Shown here one piece after another: positions 7,245 to 13,293 of a DNA stretch of 13,293 nt. Every line of letters starts with the position of its first letter. The first letter of the stretch is position 1. Origin of the DNA: CAYPAV01 sp964408805 (GTDB taxonomy: Bacteria; Pseudomonadota; Alphaproteobacteria; UBA8366); assembly GCA_964408805.1 (NCBI GenBank), contig CAYPAV010000041.1, forward strand, positions 1-13,293. The letters run 5' to 3'. The notes under the pieces are model-generated. The model searched no databases. It saw nothing but the letters and a program-made list of their open reading frames with translations, and was not told where the DNA came from. The position numbers and the translations under genes are program-made.

Positions 7245-8069
7245 ATGACCGACACCCTGGCTGATCTTTACGAAGCGCGCTACGGCGAGGAGACGACCCT
7301 GGGCAAGGATCGTCCCGCGACCGGCGAGCTTGCCCGCCAATTTGCCCACCGTTCCCATCGCCGCTGGTCGGACAAGCCGGTCGACGACGAACTGGTGGAC
7401 CTCCTGCTGGCGGCCGCGCTTTCGGTGCCGACGAAGTCCGACCTGATGCAGATCGCCGTCATCAACATGACCCAGCGGCCGGCCATTCAGCGCGTCGCCG
7501 ACCTCATCCCCGCGATGCCGTGGATCGCCGACGCGCCGGTCTTTCTGCTGTTCTGCGGTGATGGACGGCGCATCGGCAAGGTCTGCGAGTTGCGCGGGAC
7601 GACCTACGCGCATGACCCTCTCGACGCGTTCTTCAACGCCACCGTAGACGCTACCTTGGCCATGACCGCCTTCATTCGGGGTGCCGAGGCCGAGGGTCTC
7701 GTCACCTGTCCGATCAGCCATGTTCGCGAACCGATCGAGGAAATCGTGGAATTGGCCGGACTGCCGGATCGGGTCGTCCCGGTTTGCGGCCTCTGCGTCG
7801 GCTATCCCGATTGGGAGCCTTGGGTCAGTCTCCGCTTGCCGCCGCGTGTCATGGTCCACAAGGACCGCTATGACGATGGCGACTTCGAGGCCGAGATCGC
7901 CGGCTACGACAAGCGCCGCGCCGAACGCAATCCGATCCGTAACCAGCGCGAGGTCGAGACCTATGGCGAGAAGGCGGATTACGGCTGGTCAGACGACAAG
8001 TCCCGCCAGGTCTCGCATTTGGAGCGGGAGAATTTCGGCGTTTACGTGCGACGCACCTTCGGGTTCTAG
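7245..8069 (+). CDS. Nitroreductase-family FMN oxidoreductase (NfsA-like)
   Basis: The 274-residue product shows features of the nitroreductase fold, whose members use FMN and NAD(P)H to reduce nitro groups, quinones or flavins. The N-terminal HRSHRRWSDKPVDDE (35-49) is the family's phosphate-binding arginine region, SVPTKSDLMQ (60-69) matches the A-S/V-P-x-S segment, and CGLCVGYPD (181-189) matches the usual GxxxGYP turn. The C-terminal YGWSDDKSRQ and FGVYVRRTFGF are typical of NfsA-like members. The start lies 20 bp after the hydrolase stop, with GGAG at 7233-7236, so it is probably the last gene of the sox transcript. Its stop codon overlaps the stop of the convergent P450 by four bases (CTAG). 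The natural substrate is unknown. Confidence 0.87.
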   Translation: MTDTLADLYEARYGEETTLGKDRPATGELARQFAHRSHRRWSDKPVDDELVDLLLAAALSVPTKSDLMQIAVINMTQRPAIQRVADLIPAMPWIADAPVFLLFCGDGRRIGKVCELRGTTYAHDPLDAFFNATVDATLAMTAFIRGAEAEGLVTCPISHVREPIEEIVELAGLPDRVVPVCGLCVGYPDWEPWVSLRLPPRVMVHKDRYDDGDFEAEIAGYDKRRAERNPIRNQREVETYGEKADYGWSDDKSRQVSHLERENFGVYVRRTFGF

Positions 8070-9322
8070 TCGGCGCGAATGCGAACGGGGAGCGACCGGA
8101 TGCCGCGGATGAAATTCGAATAGACCCGTTCGGCGGGGCCCATCACTTCGATCTTCAGGTCGCGCTTCAGGATCTCCTCCCAGAGGATCTTCAACTGCAA
8201 TTCCGCCAGCCGATCGCCGACGCAGCGGTGGATGCCGGCGCCGAAGGCGAGATGCCGGCGCGGCTTGTCGCGATCGATCATGAAACGATCGGCGTTCTCG
8301 ATCGCGTCCTCATCCGAATTGCCGGAGACGTACCACATGATCACCTTGTCGCCGGCGCGGATCGACTGGCCGGCCAATTCGGCATCGCGCGTCGCGGTGC
8401 GGCGCATATGGATGATCGGCGACTGGTAGCGGATGACCTCGGAGACCATGGAACCGACGAGCGCGGGATCGGCCCGCAGCTTGGCGGCTTCGCCGGGATT
8501 TTCGTGCAGTGCCAACAGGCCGCCCGACATCGAGTTCCGGGTCGTGTCGTTGCCGCCGACGATCAGCAGGATGACGTTGCCGACGAATTCCCGCTCCGGC
8601 ATGTCCTCCGTCGCGGCGTTGTGGGCGAGCATAGAAATCAGGTCGAATTTAGGCTCGCTCTTGGCGCGTTCCTCCCAAAGAGCCTGGAAATATGCGGTCA
8701 TCTCCCCGAGCACCTCCTGACGTGCGTCTTCGGAGGGCACGATCGGATCCGCGCCGCCCAAATCGGCGATCGAGACGTCGGACCAATAGGTCAGGAGCTT
8801 CCGGTCCTCCCAGGGGAAATCGAACAGTGTCGCCAGCATCATCGTGGTCAGCTCGATCGAGACCTTCTCGACCCAATTGAAGGTCTCGCCGCGGGGCAGG
8901 CCGTCGAGCACGCTTTCGGTCCGTTCGCGGATCGTCGCCTCCATGTTCCGGAGATTGGTCGGCGCCACGATCGGCGCCACGGTCTTTCGCTGATCCGTAT
9001 GGCGGGGCGGGTCCATCTTGATGAAGCTCCCCGTCTTCCGAGTCATCGGCCGCTCGGCCAACTGAATGCCGCCGAGGCTCGCATCCGAGGAATAGGTCGC
9101 GTGATCGAGCTCGACCGTCATGATGTCGTCGTATTTGGTGACCGACCAATAGGGGCCGTAGGGACTGTCGGCGCAGTAATGCACCGGCGCCTCTCGGCGA
9201 AGGCGGGCGAAAAGGTCGTACCAGATGTCCTGCTGGAAAAGGGCGGGGTCGCTGACGTCGATTTCGTCCAGCGGCAGGTCGTGGACATCGCGAAGGGCGG
9301 CGGCGTTATCGAGGGCACTCAT
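8066..9322 (-). CDS. Cytochrome P450, CYP153-like
   Basis: This 418-residue soluble bacterial P450 contains the I-helix oxygen-activation motif GGNDTT at 256-261, the K-helix ExxR at Glu295-Arg298, and the heme-ligand loop FGAGIHRCVG with Cys367 as thiolate ligand. Segments such as PYGPYWSVTKYDDIM, FIKMDPPRHTDQRKTV, SIELTTMMLATLFDFPWED and LAELQLKILWEEILKR closely resemble CYP153 enzymes, which hydroxylate the terminal carbon of alkanes, alcohols or fatty acids. Family-level placement is from memory, and another CYP family in the same clan is possible. It needs a ferredoxin and ferredoxin reductase, but none is encoded nearby. The ATG follows GGGAG. It lies 27 bp downstream of the histidine kinase gene on the same strand, so the two may share a transcript. 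Confidence 0.93.
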   Translation of the reverse strand: MSALDNAAALRDVHDLPLDEIDVSDPALFQQDIWYDLFARLRREAPVHYCADSPYGPYWSVTKYDDIMTVELDHATYSSDASLGGIQLAERPMTRKTGSFIKMDPPRHTDQRKTVAPIVAPTNLRNMEATIRERTESVLDGLPRGETFNWVEKVSIELTTMMLATLFDFPWEDRKLLTYWSDVSIADLGGADPIVPSEDARQEVLGEMTAYFQALWEERAKSEPKFDLISMLAHNAATEDMPEREFVGNVILLIVGGNDTTRNSMSGGLLALHENPGEAAKLRADPALVGSMVSEVIRYQSPIIHMRRTATRDAELAGQSIRAGDKVIMWYVSGNSDEDAIENADRFMIDRDKPRRHLAFGAGIHRCVGDRLAELQLKILWEEILKRDLKIEVMGPAERVYSNFIRGIRSLPVRIRAD

Positions 9323-9349
9323 GATCGTCTCCCAGTCAAGGCCGTCAGG

Positions 9350-12133
9350 CTACGCCAAGCGATGCGGAAGCGCCACTGAAACGGTTGTTCCCACGCCGAC
9401 CGTGCTCTCAATATCAATTTCACCGCCGTGGAGGTCTATGAGCGATTTTGTGATTGCTAATCCAAGGCCCCATCCTTCTGCCGCTTTGTGAGGGTCTCTC
9501 TCCCCTCTCGTGAAGGGTTCGGTTAAGTTAGACACTAACTCGGGAGGGATACCGCTTCCCGTATCGGCAATGCTCAGCAGGGTTTTGCTATTTGATCTCC
9601 GCGCCGACACTGTAATCTTACCGCCCTCGGGCGTGTGCTTGAGGGCGTTCGAAAGTAAATTGAGAAGAATTTGCCGAATTGCCCGCTTGTCGGCGCGAAG
9701 GAGCGGTAAATCATTCGATGAACTTGTTGCCAGCTCAATTCCTCTATCCGCGGCATCCTTGGCAATGATGCGAACACACTCAGCGATCATCTTGTCGATC
9801 GAGAGTTGTTCCATGTTCAAGTCGACCTTTCCCGCTTCGATAGCAGAGATATCGAGCACATCGTTGATGAGGGATAGCAGATGTTCGCCACTGGAATGGA
9901 TGTCTTGAGCATAGTCCACGTACTTTTGTACGCCAATTTGGCCCAGGTATTGGTGACTGAGGATATCTGAGAAACCAAGAATGGCGTTTAAAGGCGTACG
10001 AAGCTCGTGACTCATGGCGGCCAGGAATTCCGATTTCCCCTTGTTCGCCTCTTCGGCCTCGATGAGCGCCTGTCGACTTTGATTCTCGATTCTGCGACGC
10101 TCGGTGACGTCCTGAAGCATGACAGTAAATATCTTTTCATTCCCAACTTGAAGCTTGGAGATTGAAGCCTCGGCTGGAAATTCGGTTCCATTCTTTCTCA
10201 AGCCGGTAATCTCACCCCGACGGCTCATCAGTCGGCTGGTCTCACTGGATTCCTCAAAATGTCTAACATGTGTCTCGTGATCTTTTCGGAATCGCGTCGG
10301 TATAAGAATATCGATTGGCCGACCGATAACTTCGTCGGCGTTGTAGCCAAAGGTTTTCTCTGCCCCATCGTTAAAGAGGTGAATAAACTGATCCTTGTCG
10401 ATTGAGATGATCGCATCTGGTGCAATTTCGAGAATTCCCGCGAACCGCCTCTCAGAATTTCGCAATGCCTCCTCAGAGCGTTTCAACTCTCCAATATCGG
10501 TGCTGATAAAACCAATTCCAAATAGCTCACCCGTTTCATCGTAAGCTGGAAAGTTTGTTACGATCTGGTGATAACTTGTCCCATCCAAATCGTCGATGTT
10601 TCGTTCTTCGGTGATGGCTTCGCCGGTTCTAATGACCACCTGAGATTGTGCCTCTATCACCGCCGCATGTTCACGTGAAACAAAGGAACTAGACAGTTCA
10701 CCAATAATTTCGTCGATCGGGCGATTGCGTGATTCGGCAAAAGCTTTATTGGCGCGCAAAAATCGCCCGTCCAAATCTTTTAACCCGATTAGAGCGGGCG
10801 AATTGTCGATAAAGCTGCTTAGTAAGATGTCTTGCGAACGTAATTTCTGTTCCGTTGCAATTCTTTCCGAAATATCGCTTATCGAACCAGCCATTCTTCG
10901 TGGCTCACCGTCCTCATCCCAGATCGCCTGTCCTCTGGCATTGACCCAAACGAAGCTGCCGTCCTTCGCCCGCAGACGAAATTCCAGATCATAGGGTTCG
11001 CGATTCTCGAGATGGGCCGCAATCGCTTTTTCGACGCGCTCGCGGTCGTTTGGATGAAGAGCGTCGATGAAGGTCGCGATGTTGTTATCCAATTCATGAT
11101 CCTGATAGCCAAGGATCTCCTTCCAGCGTGGCGAGAGATAGTCCTCTCCGGTTTCGATATTCCAATCCCACAGACCATCGGCCGATCCCGCGACAGCAAC
11201 TGCGTAACGATCCTCGCTGTCGCGGAGTGCCCGATTGAGACGGACCGTGAAACGATAATGCCAACCGAGAAAGCTTAGCAGCGTGAGGACAAGGAAGGCG
11301 CTCATCACCGAGATTGCACGACGAACGGTCCAAAATGGTTTTGGCGTTCCATACCACTTGGCGTAAATCCGCTGATAATTAGTTGTTCCAACGAATTCCC
11401 TGACGGCTTTGTCCAGGCGTGCGAGTAGAACATCCTTGCCCTTCATGACACGGATGCCACGTTTAACCTCTTTCAACGGGGATCCAACCACCTTAATCCG
11501 TTCTTCGACACCTACCTGGCGGGCGAGACTAAGGAGCACGGAAGAAGGATAGACGAACGCATCTACGTGTCCCCTCAAAAGATCGAAGAGCGCGCTTCGC
11601 GCGTCGGCATACACGTGAACGTCGATGTCCTTTCGTCGGCCAAACATGAAAAGACCGATGTTCTTCTCGACGACGGCCAGACTGCGTCCGACAAGATCAT
11701 CAGTTGACCTGAGGTCGTCGGTGCTATCCCGCACGAACAGCGATACTGAAAACGTCTCTAAGGGGCGCGTGAAGGAAAACGTGTCTAGCCGCTCCGGGAG
11801 TATGCCGCTGTTCGGGATTAGGTCCGCCTCGCCTCTCTTCAGCAGATCCACGGCGATGGAAAAATTCTTTGCGACGAGATACTTGGCTTCCAGGTCCGCG
11901 AGTTTGGCAATTTCATCCATGACATCGATAGCAAACCCGGTCGGCTTACCATTTTCGTCTTGGCTGTATTGAGGCGGCCAATGGTTAGGGATAACGGCGA
12001 CAACGCTTGATCTGGCTGTTGAAGCTGCGAAAGATCGTCTGTCATCGGCACTAGCAGCTGATGCGCTCACCAGCGTCGCCGCAATAGCCAAGATAAACGG
12101 TATTTCGATACCGAACCGCCAGGCCTTATCCAT
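9350..12133 (-). CDS. Membrane sensor histidine kinase: SBP-like sensor, three PAS domains, HisKA, HATPase
   Basis: This 927-residue protein is a transmembrane two-component sensor kinase. Residues 1-29 form a signal peptide (charged start, hydrophobic core, ASA before DD). Residues about 43-262 resemble a periplasmic solute-binding domain of the SBP_bac_3 type, seen in NWPP-like HWPPQYS, GFAIDVMDEIA and GEADLIPNSG. One membrane segment lies at about 273-291. Three PAS units follow at about 305-425, 433-553 and 557-682. HisKA carries MSHELRTPLN with phospho-acceptor His709. The ATPase domain has the N box around Asn829, DTGSGIP at 857-863 and GWGLGL at 887-892. No receiver domain is fused and no response regulator is adjacent. 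The ATG at 12133 is preferred over a TTG nine codons upstream because it starts the signal peptide directly. Base composition is clearly lower in GC than the sox block. The ligand is unknown; amino-acid-like solutes are typical of the domain. Confidence 0.92.
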   Translation of the reverse strand: MDKAWRFGIEIPFILAIAATLVSASAASADDRRSFAASTARSSVVAVIPNHWPPQYSQDENGKPTGFAIDVMDEIAKLADLEAKYLVAKNFSIAVDLLKRGEADLIPNSGILPERLDTFSFTRPLETFSVSLFVRDSTDDLRSTDDLVGRSLAVVEKNIGLFMFGRRKDIDVHVYADARSALFDLLRGHVDAFVYPSSVLLSLARQVGVEERIKVVGSPLKEVKRGIRVMKGKDVLLARLDKAVREFVGTTNYQRIYAKWYGTPKPFWTVRRAISVMSAFLVLTLLSFLGWHYRFTVRLNRALRDSEDRYAVAVAGSADGLWDWNIETGEDYLSPRWKEILGYQDHELDNNIATFIDALHPNDRERVEKAIAAHLENREPYDLEFRLRAKDGSFVWVNARGQAIWDEDGEPRRMAGSISDISERIATEQKLRSQDILLSSFIDNSPALIGLKDLDGRFLRANKAFAESRNRPIDEIIGELSSSFVSREHAAVIEAQSQVVIRTGEAITEERNIDDLDGTSYHQIVTNFPAYDETGELFGIGFISTDIGELKRSEEALRNSERRFAGILEIAPDAIISIDKDQFIHLFNDGAEKTFGYNADEVIGRPIDILIPTRFRKDHETHVRHFEESSETSRLMSRRGEITGLRKNGTEFPAEASISKLQVGNEKIFTVMLQDVTERRRIENQSRQALIEAEEANKGKSEFLAAMSHELRTPLNAILGFSDILSHQYLGQIGVQKYVDYAQDIHSSGEHLLSLINDVLDISAIEAGKVDLNMEQLSIDKMIAECVRIIAKDAADRGIELATSSSNDLPLLRADKRAIRQILLNLLSNALKHTPEGGKITVSARRSNSKTLLSIADTGSGIPPELVSNLTEPFTRGERDPHKAAEGWGLGLAITKSLIDLHGGEIDIESTVGVGTTVSVALPHRLA

Positions 12134-12426
12134 TTCCAGGTCGCAACCTACATATCCCAATACCCGTTTAATCTATATTTGTTGGGGATTAAGGTTTCAT
12201 TAACGGCGAGGATTTGCGGCCGGCTAATAGTGTTTCGATTACCAAACTCTTGGCTTTGAAATTTAAAATCGTAACGCATTTGTGTGATTTCGGAATACTG
12301 GGATGGGTCAAAACGGCATACAATGTCGGAACTGATTTTGGTCCGCTTAGGTCCCGAAAGCGGAAGTCCGAAGCCAAATCCCATGATCGTCGAGAATTTC
12401 AATACGTCGCACATATTGTCGGGACT

Positions 12427-12442
12427 TGCCGACGGATCGGCA
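12427..12442. repeat. Small perfect palindrome upstream of the dienelactone-hydrolase gene
   Basis: TGCCGA and TCGGCA form a perfect 6-bp inverted repeat around a CGGA loop, about 70 bp before the downstream start codon. It could be a regulator site or a weak hairpin. Palindromes this short arise by chance, so function is uncertain. Confidence 0.25.
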
Positions 12443-12500
12443 TTTATGATTAAACGGCTGCGCGAGGCCTCACCTATCGTCGCACCTCACGCAGAGATTG

Positions 12501-12506
12501 AAGGAG
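12501..12506 (+). promoter_or_regulatory. Ribosome binding site supporting a TTG start
   Basis: AAGGAG lies seven bases before the TTG at 12514. There is no better in-frame ATG, because the next methionines are well inside the conserved fold. The first codons after TTG read AVQTKTIDY, a reasonable N-terminus for this family. Confidence 0.7.
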
Positions 12507-12513
12507 AAGACTC

Positions 12514-13233
12514 TTGGCCGTTCAAACAAAAACCATTGACTACGCCGATGGCGACACCGCGCTCGAGGGCTATTTCGCTTGGGACAATGCCGTCTCCGGC
12601 CCTCGTCCCGGCGTACTGATCGTGCACGCATGGGCGGGTCGTAGCCCCTTTGAGGAAGAAGCCGCGCGCAAAATCGCCGGACTCGGTTACGCGGGCCTGG
12701 CGATGGATGTTTATGGCAAGGGCGTGCTCGGTAATGACCCAGAGGAAAACACCAAGCTCATGACGCCCTTCCTGGAAGATCGTCCGATGCTCCAGAACCG
12801 GCTTCAAACCGGCCTTCAGGTGCTCCGCGACGAAGCGGAAGTCGATGCCGGCAAGATTGCCGCTACCGGTTACTGCTTTGGTGGAATGTGCGTACTGGAT
12901 CTCGCCCGTACAGGGGAAAACTTTCAAGGTGCCGCGAGTTTTCACGGCTTGTTCAATAAGCCGGGAAACACTGATGGCAACTCTATTAAGGCCAAAGTGC
13001 TCGCTTTGCATGGTTGGGATGATCCGATGGTGCCGCCAGCAGACGTCGTGGGGCTCGCCGAGGAACTCACTTCGGGCGGCGCGGATTGGCAAATCCATGG
13101 CTACGGAAATACGTTGCATGCCTTTACCAATCCAGAGGCGAATGCGCCGGATATGGGCGCAATGTACCAAGCGGACGCCGACCGCAGGTCATGGCAGGCG
13201 ATGGAGAACTTTCTGGCCGAAGTGCTCGCTTAG
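12514..13233 (+). CDS. Dienelactone hydrolase family protein
   Basis: This 239-residue cytoplasmic alpha/beta hydrolase matches the dienelactone hydrolase family, whose classical member opens dienelactone to maleylacetate in chloroaromatic breakdown; many relatives act on other esters. The triad is visible: nucleophile Cys121 in GYCFGG, Asp170 in GWDDPMVP and His202 in LHAFTNP. The cysteine rather than serine nucleophile is a family hallmark. IVHAWAGRSPFEEEAA near 36-51 replaces the more common HExxG pattern, so the specificity may differ from true dienelactone hydrolase. Translation appears to start at TTG with a strong AAGGAG. The gene has its own upstream region and faces away from the kinase. 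Its stop lies only 7 bp before the IS-like repeat, so any downstream operon partner has been separated by that element. The coding frame looks complete. Confidence 0.9.
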   Translation: MAVQTKTIDYADGDTALEGYFAWDNAVSGPRPGVLIVHAWAGRSPFEEEAARKIAGLGYAGLAMDVYGKGVLGNDPEENTKLMTPFLEDRPMLQNRLQTGLQVLRDEAEVDAGKIAATGYCFGGMCVLDLARTGENFQGAASFHGLFNKPGNTDGNSIKAKVLALHGWDDPMVPPADVVGLAEELTSGGADWQIHGYGNTLHAFTNPEANAPDMGAMYQADADRRSWQAMENFLAEVLA

Positions 13234-13240
13234 AGCCAAA

Positions 13241-13292
13241 TGACCTAGCCCCCTTAACCGGATCCACGGTGTGAGTTAGAGAGAGCGTCATC
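13241..13292 (+). repeat. Right copy of 52-bp inverted repeat, probable IS terminus
   Basis: This is an exact reverse complement of positions 1-52. It begins TGACCTAGCCCC right after a short AT-rich spacer and runs outward to the window edge, so the element body would lie to the right. The last bases (GTCATCT) could lead into a transposase start just outside. Because the same terminus occurs at both ends, the window would lie between two copies of one element in opposite orientation. Confidence 0.75.
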
Positions 13293-13293
13293 T

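Larger units (their letters stand above)
12134..12513. other. AT-richer intergenic region between divergent kinase and hydrolase genes
   Basis: These 380 bp separate two divergent genes and should contain both promoters. Short reading frames exist on both strands, but none shows a recognisable protein motif or a good ribosome binding site. On the minus strand, TATAGATTAAA near 12170-12180 could be a -10-like element for the kinase, without a clear -35 partner. A small perfect hairpin lies at 12427-12442 (TGCCGA, CGGA loop, TCGGCA) followed by TTTAT. The line at 12241-12300 is only 21 of 60 G+C. Confidence 0.5.

Noticed and set aside
8228..9379. 383-codon plus-strand frame opposite the P450
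   Set aside because: It is antisense to a P450 with all catalytic motifs, and its His/Arg/Asp-rich translation looks like a reverse-strand shadow.
12214..12619. Short plus-strand frames between the kinase and the dienelactone-hydrolase gene
   Set aside because: They overlap each other, the longer one runs out of frame into the start of the well-supported hydrolase gene, and neither has a motif or ribosome binding site.
1..13293. The whole window as a single transposon with terminal inverted repeats
   Set aside because: The IS-like TGACCT tips face inward rather than outward, and there is no transposase, integrase or resolvase inside. Two flanking IS copies explain the repeats better.

Overview
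The window reads as accessory, GC-rich proteobacterial DNA. The best guess is an alphaproteobacterium, possibly near the Rhodospirillales, because of the GC-rich codon use, Shine-Dalgarno spacing and the style of the sarcosine oxidase, ureohydrolase and CYP153-like proteins. That placement is a judgement from protein style, not from a marker gene. No rRNA, tRNA, CRISPR array, plasmid or phage gene is visible.

Layout: both ends carry the same 52-bp sequence in opposite orientation (1-52 and 13241-13292). It looks like one terminus of an insertion sequence whose body lies outside the window on each side. After a short gene-free stretch comes a minus-strand agmatinase-type ureohydrolase (336-1292). 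A 103-bp divergent intergenic region separates it from a tightly packed plus-strand operon, soxB-soxD-soxA-soxG (1396-6461), which encodes all four subunits of a heterotetrameric sarcosine oxidase. Two more plus-strand genes follow almost without gaps: an alpha/beta hydrolase (6463-7224) and an NfsA-like nitroreductase-fold flavoprotein (7245-8069). The last stop codon overlaps the stop of a convergent CYP153-like cytochrome P450 (8066-9322, minus). Upstream of the P450 on the same strand is a large membrane histidine kinase (9350-12133) with a periplasmic solute-binding-protein sensor and three PAS domains. A roughly 380-bp AT-richer region without a convincing gene leads to a dienelactone-hydrolase-family gene (12514-13233), which ends 7 bp before the right-hand IS-like end.

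How the parts may work together: sarcosine oxidase demethylates sarcosine, or a similar N-methyl amino acid, to glycine, peroxide and a one-carbon unit passed to tetrahydrofolate. The ureohydrolase cleaves a guanidino compound to urea plus an amine. If its substrate were an N-methyl guanidino acid such as creatine, its product would be the substrate of the oxidase. That pairing is the most interesting hypothesis here, but it is an inference from gene order only. The kinase and P450 form a second block that differs in base composition from the sox block, so the window may be a patchwork assembled by IS-mediated or other recombination.
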